From NCBI GenBank assembly GCA_027067085.1, contig JAMOMM010000461.1, positions 1-6,962 of the forward strand: a stretch of 6,962 bases of DNA, given 5' to 3'. The notes under the pieces were generated by a model. The model ran no database searches and was not told where the DNA came from. It saw only the letters and a program-made list of their open reading frames with translations. This document shows positions 1 to 5,883 of the stretch, piece by piece. Position 1 is the first letter of the stretch. Every line of letters starts with the position of its first letter. The translations under genes and the position numbers were made by a program. This stretch comes from Hyphomicrobiales bacterium (GTDB taxonomy: Bacteria; Pseudomonadota; Alphaproteobacteria; Rhizobiales; Aestuariivirgaceae).

Positions 1-628
1 CAATTTTTTCTTTGCGGTCGAGATAAATGTCCATGTGTTGCATCGCGCCTTGATAGGCTTGAATGCCAGCAAATTTTAAACCGTCTGCGGCATCAATCAG
101 CTTTGCAATATTGACGACTTCTTGCGATGAGGTAACCCCACAACGACCAGCGCCACAATCAATTTCAACAAGGCATTCAAGTTGGGTGCCGTGTTTTTGA
201 GCCGCCGCCGCTAGATCTGCGACATTTTCAGGATCATCAACGCAAACCAAAATACGAGCGCCAAGTTTTGGCATCCGCGCTAGACGGTCAATTTTGGCAG
301 GGTCACGAACTTGATTAGACACCATGACATCTTTAATACCACCACGAACAAAAACTTCGGCTTCTGAAACTTTTTGACAACAAACACCAACTGAATCACC
401 CAGTTTTTCTTGTAGCTTAGCCACATCAACAGATTTGTGCATTTTGCCGTGAGCGCGATGACGAACACCCATTTCTTTAGCATGATCGCCCATTTTTTTG
501 ACATTACGTTCCAGTGCATCCAGATCAATAATCAGGCATGGCGTTTGAATATCAGCTTCATCCATTCCCGGTACAGCTGGCACATCATAGCCAACATCTA
601 GATCATCATAATTGATAGTCGCACTCAT
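1..628 (-). CDS. bhcC: beta-hydroxyaspartate aldolase (BhcC), 3' end missing
   Basis: This is a PLP enzyme of the D-threonine aldolase / D-3-hydroxyaspartate aldolase family (alanine racemase-like N-terminal barrel). In the BHAC it condenses glycine with glyoxylate to beta-hydroxyaspartate in the cytoplasm. The first 209 codons are present; family members are near 380-390 residues, so about half is visible. The family N-terminus GYDVPAVPGMDE is at residues 13-24, and QTPCLIIDLDALERN at 28-42. The PLP-binding lysine should be K62 in RAHGKMHKS (58-66). VGVCCQKVSEAEVF, VEIDCGAGRCGV and GIQAYQGAMQHMD follow, all typical of this subfamily. The ATG at 628 is supported by GGAGAG at 633-638. It begins 13 bases after bhcB and is the third gene of the operon. 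D-threonine aldolase activity alone cannot be excluded from sequence, but the neighbours make BhcC the best call. Confidence 0.93.
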   Translation of the reverse strand, partial: MSATINYDDLDVGYDVPAVPGMDEADIQTPCLIIDLDALERNVKKMGDHAKEMGVRHRAHGKMHKSVDVAKLQEKLGDSVGVCCQKVSEAEVFVRGGIKDVMVSNQVRDPAKIDRLARMPKLGARILVCVDDPENVADLAAAAQKHGTQLECLVEIDCGAGRCGVTSSQEVVNIAKLIDAADGLKFAGIQAYQGAMQHMDIYLDRKEKI

Positions 629-641
629 TTTTCTCTCCAAT

Positions 642-1607
642 TTAATTCTTTAGCCATGGCAGCAAGTCAAGATCGACATTGCCGCCTGTTATGATGATAC
701 CAACGCGTTTTCCAGCGAAAGTGTCTTTGTTTTTGATAATCGCTGCTAGCGGCACCGCACTACTGGGCTCCATAACGATTTTCATTCGTTTCCAAATGAG
801 TTTCATGGCATCAATAATTTCTTGTTCAGAAACCGTGAGAATATCGCTCACGTGGTTTGAAACAAAATGCCACGTCAAATCTTTAAGGGGCACTTTTAAG
901 CCATCCGCTATTGTTTCAGGCGCATCATCTGCAATGATATGGCCAGCTTTAAAGCTGCGCATGGCATCATCTGCTTGCTCTGGTTCAGCGGCATAAATTT
1001 TTACTTCAGGTGCCAAGTTTGATAGGGTCAGACAAGTGCCAGAAACCATCCCGCCGCCGCCAATCGGCGCGATGACAGCATCAAGACCTTCAACCTGTTT
1101 TAGTAGCTCGTTTGAACATGTTCCTTGCCCCGCAATAACGCGATGGTCATTATAGGGGTGAACAAATTCTGCGCCAGTTTCAGCAACGACTTCAGCAAAA
1201 ACAGCTTCGCGCGAACTGGTTGAGGGTTCACACTCAATGATCCGCCCGCCATACCCTTTAACGGCATCCTTTTTGGCCTGCGGTGCGGTGCGTGGCATAA
1301 CAACCGTACACGGAATACCTCTGCGGCCTGCCGCGTAAGACAAGCTTAATGCGTGGTTACCAGATGAATGAGTCGCAACGCCTTTTTCAAGCATATCATT
1401 GCCCAAGGAAAAAACCGCGTTTGAAGCTCCACGTGCTTTAAAGACACCAGCTTTTTGAAAGTTCTCACACTTAAAGAAAAGCTCGGCACCTGTCAGCTCA
1501 TTGAAATAACTAGAGGTTAAAACAGGCGTTTTATGAATGTGGGGCTTTATGCGTTCATGCGCGCGCAGCATATCACCAATCGTTGGAATTATCATGTGTT
1601 CACTCAT
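642..1607 (-). CDS. bhcB: beta-hydroxyaspartate dehydratase (BhcB), PLP fold type II
   Basis: This 321-residue cytoplasmic enzyme belongs to the serine/threonine dehydratase family (threo-3-hydroxyaspartate dehydratase / serine racemase-like, PLP fold type II). In the BHAC it removes water from beta-hydroxyaspartate to give iminosuccinate, so the nitrogen is kept rather than lost as ammonia. The PLP lysine is K57 in FKARGASNA, the substrate-carboxylate loop is SSGNHA at 81-86, and the PLP phosphate loop is GGGGM at 183-187. AGQGT lies at 159-163. The length is normal and no regulatory ACT domain is present, unlike biosynthetic IlvA. The start codon overlaps the bhcA stop in an ATGA (1604-1607), which suggests translational coupling. 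A second ATG at codon 5 is an alternative start, and neither has a clear ribosome site. From sequence alone it could be a generic threonine dehydratase; its place between bhcA and bhcC decides the call. Confidence 0.93.
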   Translation of the reverse strand: MSEHMIIPTIGDMLRAHERIKPHIHKTPVLTSSYFNELTGAELFFKCENFQKAGVFKARGASNAVFSLGNDMLEKGVATHSSGNHALSLSYAAGRRGIPCTVVMPRTAPQAKKDAVKGYGGRIIECEPSTSSREAVFAEVVAETGAEFVHPYNDHRVIAGQGTCSNELLKQVEGLDAVIAPIGGGGMVSGTCLTLSNLAPEVKIYAAEPEQADDAMRSFKAGHIIADDAPETIADGLKVPLKDLTWHFVSNHVSDILTVSEQEIIDAMKLIWKRMKIVMEPSSAVPLAAIIKNKDTFAGKRVGIIITGGNVDLDLLPWLKN

Positions 1608-2794
1608 GCTGCAGCTTGTTGTTTCTGAGGCACATCCGAGCGATAAAACTCTTGCGCAGCCGCCACACCTGAACCCAGCTTTACCTTCAAGCCAAGATCA
1701 ACCATGCACATTTCAGCGGTCGCAATACCAGACAAAGCCATCACATCGGTCAAACTGCCCAAATGCCCAATACGGAAGAGTTTTCCTTCCACTTGGCCAA
1801 GACCACCGCCAAACGACAAACCATATTTAACTGATGCGTGCGTAACCAGCTCGGTTGCATTAAATCCTTGTGGTGTCAAAATGGCGCTTACAGAGTTCGA
1901 GTAAACCTCGGGCGATACCGCACAAAGCTCCATATTCCAAGCAGCAACAGCATCACGAACACCTTGCGCAATACGGGCATGGCGCGCAAAAACATTGTCG
2001 AGGCCTTCATCCAAAAGCATTTCACAAGAAATTTTCAAGCCATTAAGCAACCCCACTTGAGGGGTATAAGGATAACCATTGACCTTATAACCAGCTTGCA
2101 TATCACGCACATCAAAATACCAACGCGGTAAAGTTGCGCTTTCTAGCGCCGCCATTGCTTTAGAGCTGAATGCCACAATCGCAAGTCCAACAGGCATCAT
2201 GAAACCTTTTTGCGAACCCGTTACGGCCACATCAACGCCCCACTCATCCATGCGAAAATCCATCGAACCAATAGAACTAACACCATCAACAAACAGCATG
2301 GCAGGATGGTTTGATGCATCCATTGCCGCCCTTACGGCTGCTACATCAGAAACCACACCTGTTGCCGTTTCATTGTGCGTTGCCAGCACCACTTTAATTT
2401 GATGGTCTTTATCCGCCGCCAAAATTTCTGCATAGCGGTCAGTTGGAATACCTTGCCCCCAAGGCACACTAATGGCTTCAACGTTCAAACCATGACGCTC
2501 GCACATATCAATCCATTTTTGACTGAACATGCCATTGTTACATGCCAAAACAGTATCGCCTGCACTCAGTGTATTGGTTAAAGCTGTTTCCCAGCCACCA
2601 GAACCTGTTGATGGAAACAAGAACACTTCTGCCGCTTGCGTTTTAAGTACTTTTTTGACACCACTTAGTGCGGGTTGCAAAATATCAGCAAAATGTGCCG
2701 AGCGATGATCCATGGTCGGCATATCACATGCGCGACGCAAAACTTCTGGGATATTTGTCGGTCCAGGAATAAAAACAGGGTTCTGAAAGCTCAA
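1604..2794 (-). CDS. bhcA: aspartate-glyoxylate aminotransferase (BhcA), class V
   Basis: This 396-residue class V PLP aminotransferase is related to serine/alanine-glyoxylate aminotransferases. In the BHAC it moves the amino group from aspartate to glyoxylate, giving oxaloacetate (the cycle's output) and glycine for BhcC. The N-terminus has FIPGPTNIPE (8-17) and MDHRSAHF (28-35). The PLP loop is STGSGGWE (62-69), the ring-stacking aspartate is D170 in FVDGVSS, and the Schiff-base lysine is K196 in TGSQKGF. Length is normal for the family. The start is a TTG at 2792-2794: no in-frame ATG fits, the protein begins exactly where the family does, and GGAGTAG lies 6-9 bases upstream. It is the first gene of the operon, divergent from bhcR. 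Sequence alone does not separate it from serine-glyoxylate aminotransferase of the serine cycle; the bhcB, bhcC and bhcR neighbours do. Confidence 0.93.
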   Translation of the reverse strand: MSFQNPVFIPGPTNIPEVLRRACDMPTMDHRSAHFADILQPALSGVKKVLKTQAAEVFLFPSTGSGGWETALTNTLSAGDTVLACNNGMFSQKWIDMCERHGLNVEAISVPWGQGIPTDRYAEILAADKDHQIKVVLATHNETATGVVSDVAAVRAAMDASNHPAMLFVDGVSSIGSMDFRMDEWGVDVAVTGSQKGFMMPVGLAIVAFSSKAMAALESATLPRWYFDVRDMQAGYKVNGYPYTPQVGLLNGLKISCEMLLDEGLDNVFARHARIAQGVRDAVAAWNMELCAVSPEVYSNSVSAILTPQGFNATELVTHASVKYGLSFGGGLGQVEGKLFRIGHLGSLTDVMALSGIATAEMCMVDLGLKVKLGSGVAAAQEFYRSDVPQKQQAAA

Positions 2795-2800
2795 TTTAAA

Positions 2801-2807
2801 CTACTCC
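2801..2807 (-). promoter_or_regulatory. ribosome binding site deciding the TTG start of bhcA
   Basis: The minus strand reads GGAGTAG here. Nine bases separate the GGAG core from the TTG at 2794. This supports TTG as a real start, since the only nearby upstream ATGs open two- and three-codon frames (ATG GAG TAG at 2809-2801 and ATG AAA AAT TAA at 2820-2809). Confidence 0.75.
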
Positions 2808-2822
2808 ATTAATTTTTCATTT

Positions 2823-2851
2823 ATTAAACAGGAGTCACGTTTGGTTTTCAA
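2823..2851 (-). promoter_or_regulatory. predicted sigma70-like promoter of bhcABC
   Basis: On the minus strand TTGAAA (2851-2846) and TTTAAT (2828-2823) are separated by exactly 17 bases. Each differs from the consensus hexamer at one or two positions. Transcription would begin near 2816, leaving a leader of about 22 bases before the TTG of bhcA. The -35 overlaps a TTTTCA/TGAAAA inverted repeat, so a bound regulator would touch polymerase. This is a prediction in an A+T-rich stretch, where chance matches are common. Confidence 0.55.
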
Positions 2852-2872
2852 TTTTTTTGAAAATGTTTTTCA
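2845..2872. promoter_or_regulatory. candidate BhcR (IclR-type) operator, overlapping inverted repeats
   Basis: TGAAAA-TGT-TTTTCA (2858-2872) is a 15-bp palindrome with 6-base arms and a 3-base centre. That is the geometry of the E. coli IclR-type operator (TGGAAA, three bases, TTTCCA) with one base changed in each arm. It shares its left arm with a second inverted repeat, TTTTCA (2845-2850) to TGAAAA (2858-2863). The block lies over the -35 of bhcA and just upstream of the -35 of bhcR, so one bound protein could control both directions. That BhcR binds here is inferred from geometry and position. Confidence 0.5.
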
Positions 2873-2876
2873 TTAT

Positions 2877-2905
2877 TTGATATATCGTAAAAAACCGTTT
2901 ATATT
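2877..2905 (+). promoter_or_regulatory. predicted sigma70-like promoter of bhcR
   Basis: TTGATA (2877-2882) and TATATT (2900-2905) are 17 bases apart. Transcription would start near 2912, giving a leader of about 70 bases to the ATG at 2983. The -35 overlaps the end of the middle 53-bp-spaced repeat and lies next to the palindrome at 2858-2872, consistent with autoregulation. Confidence 0.5.
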
Positions 2906-2969
2906 TAAATAGTTAGAGTTTTTCATTATTTTCAATTTTGTCATACTCAAATATGAAAAAATTTCAACC

Positions 2970-2974
2970 AGGGA
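2970..2974 (+). promoter_or_regulatory. ribosome binding site deciding the bhcR start
   Basis: AGGGA lies 8 bases before the ATG at 2983. The two upstream in-frame alternatives, TTG at 2938 and ATG at 2953, have no purine-rich site at a usable distance. This favours 2983 as the start. Confidence 0.65.
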
Positions 2975-2982
2975 TAAATCTG

Positions 2983-3777
2983 ATGGATAAGAAGAGACGC
3001 CTACGCGGTCGACCAAAGAGTTTTTATGACAAAACATCGCAAAATAAAATTCAATCCCTTGATCGTGCCTTGAACGTTCTTGATTGCCTTTCTAAAAAGG
3101 CTGGTATGACTCTTTCTGAAATCTCTGAAGCGCTGGACCAATCCCCCGCGACCATTTATCGAATTTTATCAACCTATGAAACCCGCCAAATCGTTGAGAT
3201 GGATACTTCAACGCAAGAATGGTTCATCGGGCCAGAGAGTTTTCGACTTGGATCAGCTTTTTTGCGGCGTACTGGTATTGTTGAGCGTGCTCACCCTATC
3301 ATGCGCACATTAATGGAAGAAACTGGCGAAACCGCAAATCTGGGCACCGAAGTGGGCGGTAAAGTCATGTTTATTAGCCAAGTTGAAACCTATGAAAACA
3401 TTAGAGCGTTTTTTCCACCAGGCACAAAATCACCCATGCATGCTTCAGGCATTGGCAAAGCTCTATTAGCCCATGCCGAACCATCCAAGGTAAAAACCTA
3501 CCTCGAACAAAAAAACCTACAATCATTTACCAGCAACACTCTTTCAGACCCAGATCAACTCCGCAAAGAACTGTCAAAAATAAAAGCACAAGGGTTTGCA
3601 TTTGACGATGAAGAAAAAAGCACTGGTATGCGTTGTATCGCGGCCCCTATTTTTAATTTTCACGGCGAAGCAATCGCTGGAATTTCCATATCTGGCCCAT
3701 CAATACGCTTACCATTAAAACGAATTGATGAAGTCAGCACAATTGTTATGGCAAAAGCAGCTTTATTATCAGGATAG
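2983..3777 (+). CDS. bhcR: IclR-family regulator of the BHAC operon (BhcR)
   Basis: This 264-residue transcription regulator has an N-terminal winged helix-turn-helix (about residues 24-85) and a C-terminal IclR effector domain (about 95-264). The HTH follows a basic stretch (KKRRLRGRPKS) and contains LSEISEALDQSPATIYRILST, whose recognition helix is around 54-66. The effector domain shows HASGIGKALLA (153-163) and DDEE...GMRCIAAPIF (208-224), family hallmarks. In Paracoccus denitrificans the gene divergent from bhcABCD encodes BhcR, which binds the bhc promoter and responds to glyoxylate; the same role is inferred here from family and position. The frame is open back to a TTG at 2938, which would add 15 residues, but AGGGA 8 bases before the ATG at 2983 favours the shorter protein. 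No strong terminator follows the gene. Confidence 0.9.
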   Translation: MDKKRRLRGRPKSFYDKTSQNKIQSLDRALNVLDCLSKKAGMTLSEISEALDQSPATIYRILSTYETRQIVEMDTSTQEWFIGPESFRLGSAFLRRTGIVERAHPIMRTLMEETGETANLGTEVGGKVMFISQVETYENIRAFFPPGTKSPMHASGIGKALLAHAEPSKVKTYLEQKNLQSFTSNTLSDPDQLRKELSKIKAQGFAFDDEEKSTGMRCIAAPIFNFHGEAIAGISISGPSIRLPLKRIDEVSTIVMAKAALLSG

Positions 3778-4073
3778 GCGTATATTTAGGTTGCCTAAAT
3801 TAAATATCACAATTGGAAATTGGAAACTGGAAAGACCCTTGGGTTCTTTGATTGAAAAACCGTTCAATTATCAAATTGATTATTCAGCACCACCCGCAAC
3901 ACAGTTTTGTTCGCGGCATTAAATTCACTGCGACAAAACCCTCCCAGTTTAGACGGCACATTCAAATTCTCAAATAGCTTGCACCCAGCCAATCCCCAAC
4001 TTCACGGCAAGGACAGCTGGCTTTAGCATGATGTCATATGCCGCTTCTGGCTTTAAAAAATACCTCTCAACTC
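3778..4073. other. intergenic region without a convincing gene
   Basis: About 300 bases lie between bhcR and the nirS control region. The first part is A+T-rich. It holds a short hairpin, ATTTAGG-TTG-CCTAAAT (3784-3800), not followed by a T run, and an inverted repeat TCAATT-ATCA-AATTGA (3864-3879). From about 3885 the base composition becomes more mixed and gene-like. There are open stretches of 30-40 codons on the plus strand and one of about 30 codons on the minus strand ending at 3970, but none has a ribosome site or a recognisable product. The stretch may be the remains of a lost gene or plain spacer; I cannot tell which. Confidence 0.5.
3813..3833 (+). repeat. tandem heptamer, three copies of (T/C)TGGAAA
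   Basis: TTGGAAA, TTGGAAA and CTGGAAA follow each other without a gap. The hexamer TGGAAA resembles an IclR-type operator half-site, but the copies are direct rather than inverted, and no promoter is visible beside them. Chance or slippage is as likely as function. Confidence 0.4.
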
Positions 4074-4087
4074 TTGATAATTATCAA
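4074..4087 (+). promoter_or_regulatory. FNR/CRP-family box upstream of nirS
   Basis: The 14-base site TTGATAATTATCAA is a perfect palindrome and matches the FNR/ANR/Dnr/NnrR consensus (TTGAT, four bases, ATCAA) at every fixed position. Its centre (4080.5) lies about 41.5 bp upstream of the start expected from the -10-like element at 4110-4115, the class II activator distance. Regulation of nirS by low oxygen or nitric oxide through a CRP/FNR-family protein is a well-known pattern. Which protein binds cannot be read from the site. Confidence 0.87.
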
Positions 4088-4109
4088 TATGAGAAATCCG
4101 CGTTGGGAT

Positions 4110-4115
4110 TAGATT
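4110..4115 (+). promoter_or_regulatory. candidate -10 element of the nirS promoter
   Basis: TAGATT matches four of six bases of TATAAT and would place transcription near 4122, about 40 bases before the nirS ATG. There is no good -35, as expected where an FNR-type activator occupies that position. The choice rests mainly on spacing from the FNR box. Confidence 0.4.
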
Positions 4116-4147
4116 TCGCATGGTGGAGTATGCCATCAAAAGATATT

Positions 4148-4154
4148 GAGAGGA
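4148..4154 (+). promoter_or_regulatory. nirS ribosome binding site
   Basis: GAGAGGA ends 7 bases before the ATG at 4162. It supports that start over the internal ATG at codon 6 and keeps the lysine-rich beginning of the signal peptide. Confidence 0.7.
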
Positions 4155-4161
4155 TAACTTT

Positions 4162-5796
4162 ATGAAGAAATCAATTATGGCGAGTGTCGCCACTGCATTG
4201 GTGATGGGAACGGCGTTGACTTTGGGAGCCGCCGCCGCGGCTGCTGAGAATGCTGCTCCAAAAATGTCGGAAAAAGCTTTTAAAGAAACCAAAACATTGT
4301 ACTTCCAGCGTTGCGCTGGTTGTCACGGCGTATTGCGTAAAGGTGCGACAGGTAAAAACCTTGAACCAGTAAACACTTTAAAACTAGGCCAAAAACGCCT
4401 TGAAAAAATCATCACACTTGGCACCGAAGGTGGCATGAATAACTTTGATGACATTTTCACCAAAGAACAAATCTCTAACTTAGCAACATACATTCAAATC
4501 AAACCACCTGTACCAGCAGAGCTATCAATTGCCGAAATGCGTAAGAGCATTAAAGTTTTTGTTGATGAAAAAGACTACCCAACAAAACCACTACACGGCC
4601 GTAACTGGAAAAACTTCTTCCTCGTTATCGAGCGTGATGCAGGTAAAGTTGCTGTTGTTGATGGCGACAAGCATGAAATCGTTGCCCATATCCAAACTGG
4701 TTATGCTGTACACGTACTAAAAACTGCTGAGCACCATTCGAAAGAAAAAGTTAAAAACATAGGCCGTTTCTGGTACACCATGGGCCGTGATGGCAAGCTA
4801 ACTAAAATCGACTTATGGCAAACACCTGACAAAATGCGCGTTTCAGAAGTACAAGTTGCTTATGATGCTCGCGATGTTGCCATTTCTGGAGATGGTAAAT
4901 ACGTAATCGGTGGCGGCTACTGGCCTCCTCATTTCGTGATCGTGGATTCTAAAACCATGAACCCGCTAAAAGTGATTTCAACACGCGGTGTCAATGTTGA
5001 TGGCAAATACGTCAATGAATCACGTGTTGCAGCGGTTTACACAACCCCCCATGAATCATCTTTCTTGGTTTCTGCCAAAGAGTTGGGCCAAATGTGGCAG
5101 GTTTATTATAAAGACCTGAAAAATTTGAAAATTGTTCAAATGGACACAAAGAAATTCCTTCACGATGGGTTCTTTGATCCAACTGGACGTTATTTCCAAA
5201 TTGCAGCAAACGCTTCAAACCACATGGAAATCATTGATTCTGAAACCGCAAAAGCTATTGCATCAATTCCAACTGGTAAAATGCCTCACCCAGGACCTGG
5301 CGCTAACTGGGTTGACCCAGACTGCGGCCCTGTAAGTGGCACAACCCACATTGGTGAAGGCCTTGTAACAAGTTGGGGTAATGATCCAAAAGGTCACCCT
5401 GACAATGCTTGGAAAGTCTGCAAAAAAGTTGAAACAGATGGCTCTGGATTATTCATCCGTACTCATCCAAACTCACCTTATGTGATTGCAGATCAAATCA
5501 AGCATCCAGAACCAGAAGTTCAACAAGCCATTCAGGTTATCTCTAAGAAAACCGGCAAAATCGTCAAAACGATTGTTGTGACTGAAGAAGAAGGCAAAGT
5601 TGCACTTCATACAGAATTTAATGCCGATGGCAGCGAATTCTGGGTATCAGTATGGAACCGTAAAGATAGCTTGAAACCTAATGGCGAAATCGTAGTTTAC
5701 GATACTAAAACGCTAAAAGAAATCAAACGGATCAAAGGTTTCTATGCTCCAACTGGCAAGTTTAACGTGTCAATTCGGATCAATCACGTCACCTGA
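4162..5796 (+). CDS. nirS: cytochrome cd1 nitrite reductase (NirS), divergent
   Basis: This periplasmic enzyme reduces nitrite to nitric oxide, the committing step of denitrification. Its 544 residues fit the family. A Sec signal peptide covers about 1-28 (KK, hydrophobic core, alanine-rich end). The cytochrome c domain (about 35-115) has the heme motif CAGCH (51-55) inside YFQRCAGCHGVLRKGATGK, a signature of NirS, with M92 the likely axial ligand. The d1-heme beta-propeller follows. H184 in TGYAVH is the proximal d1 ligand and H376 in PHPG one of the two active-site histidines. The other should be near H297, but alignment from memory puts it one residue out of register. There is an extra stretch of about 9 residues after H184, and the C-terminus SIRINHVT departs from the usual FNVYNT ending. 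The c-heme motif rules out NirF, and the overall match rules out NirN. The gene stands under an FNR-type box and is followed by a terminator. Confidence 0.93.
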   Translation: MKKSIMASVATALVMGTALTLGAAAAAAENAAPKMSEKAFKETKTLYFQRCAGCHGVLRKGATGKNLEPVNTLKLGQKRLEKIITLGTEGGMNNFDDIFTKEQISNLATYIQIKPPVPAELSIAEMRKSIKVFVDEKDYPTKPLHGRNWKNFFLVIERDAGKVAVVDGDKHEIVAHIQTGYAVHVLKTAEHHSKEKVKNIGRFWYTMGRDGKLTKIDLWQTPDKMRVSEVQVAYDARDVAISGDGKYVIGGGYWPPHFVIVDSKTMNPLKVISTRGVNVDGKYVNESRVAAVYTTPHESSFLVSAKELGQMWQVYYKDLKNLKIVQMDTKKFLHDGFFDPTGRYFQIAANASNHMEIIDSETAKAIASIPTGKMPHPGPGANWVDPDCGPVSGTTHIGEGLVTSWGNDPKGHPDNAWKVCKKVETDGSGLFIRTHPNSPYVIADQIKHPEPEVQQAIQVISKKTGKIVKTIVVTEEEGKVALHTEFNADGSEFWVSVWNRKDSLKPNGEIVVYDTKTLKEIKRIKGFYAPTGKFNVSIRINHVT

Positions 5797-5815
5797 TGTG
5801 AACCACACATTTATG

Positions 5816-5847
5816 CAGGCGGGCTTTATATCCCGCCTGTTTTTTTT
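5816..5847 (+). terminator. intrinsic terminator after nirS
   Basis: CAGGCGGG (5816-5823) and CCCGCCTG (5832-5839) form a perfect 8-bp G+C-rich stem around an 8-base loop. Eight T follow directly (5840-5847). It begins 19 bases after the nirS stop and ends 42 bases before the next gene. It should reduce or end nirS transcription, leaving the downstream cytochrome gene to partial read-through or to a promoter I do not see. Confidence 0.9.
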
Positions 5848-5876
5848 ATTATATTTTAGTTTTTCTTCGTGATTAC

Positions 5877-5883
5877 GGAAGGG
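5877..5883 (+). promoter_or_regulatory. ribosome binding site of the NirT-like gene
   Basis: GGAAGGG ends 6 bases before the ATG at 5890 and fixes that start. The protein then begins with a short hydrophilic segment before the membrane anchor, as in NapC/NirT proteins. Confidence 0.7.

Larger units (their letters stand above)
2813..2931. repeat. three TTTTTCATT direct repeats at exact 53-bp spacing
   Basis: TTTTTCATT occurs at 2813-2821, 2866-2874 and 2919-2927. The second and third copies extend to a perfect 14-base match, GTTTTTCATTATTT (2865-2878 and 2918-2931). The spacing is 53 bp in both intervals, close to five turns of B-DNA, so all copies face the same side of the helix. The outer copies sit at the predicted transcription starts of bhcA and bhcR, and the middle one is upstream of both -35 elements. 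I infer regulator sites, possibly for BhcR; the low-complexity background weakens this. Confidence 0.5.

Noticed and set aside
280..528. 82-codon open frame on the minus strand
   Set aside because: It lies inside bhcC in another frame, has low-complexity composition, and bhcC matches a known family throughout.
642..1607. Biosynthetic threonine dehydratase (IlvA)
   Set aside because: At 321 residues it has no C-terminal regulatory domain, and its operon context fits beta-hydroxyaspartate dehydratase.
1604..2794. Serine-glyoxylate aminotransferase of the serine cycle
   Set aside because: The fold is shared, but the gene order with bhcB, bhcC and divergent bhcR matches the BHAC and no other serine-cycle gene is present.
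3784..3800. Hairpin after bhcR considered as its terminator
   Set aside because: The stem is 7 bp and A+T-rich, the loop only 3 bases, and no T run follows.
3864..3879. TCAATT-ATCA-AATTGA inverted repeat considered as a second FNR-type site
   Set aside because: The arms do not match TTGAT-N4-ATCAA, and no promoter is visible at a suitable distance.
4162..5796. NirN or NirF (heme d1 maturation proteins)
   Set aside because: NirF lacks a c-type heme motif. The YFQRCAGCHGVLRKGATGK region, TGYAVH and TGKFNV segments follow NirS, and the FNR box fits the structural gene.
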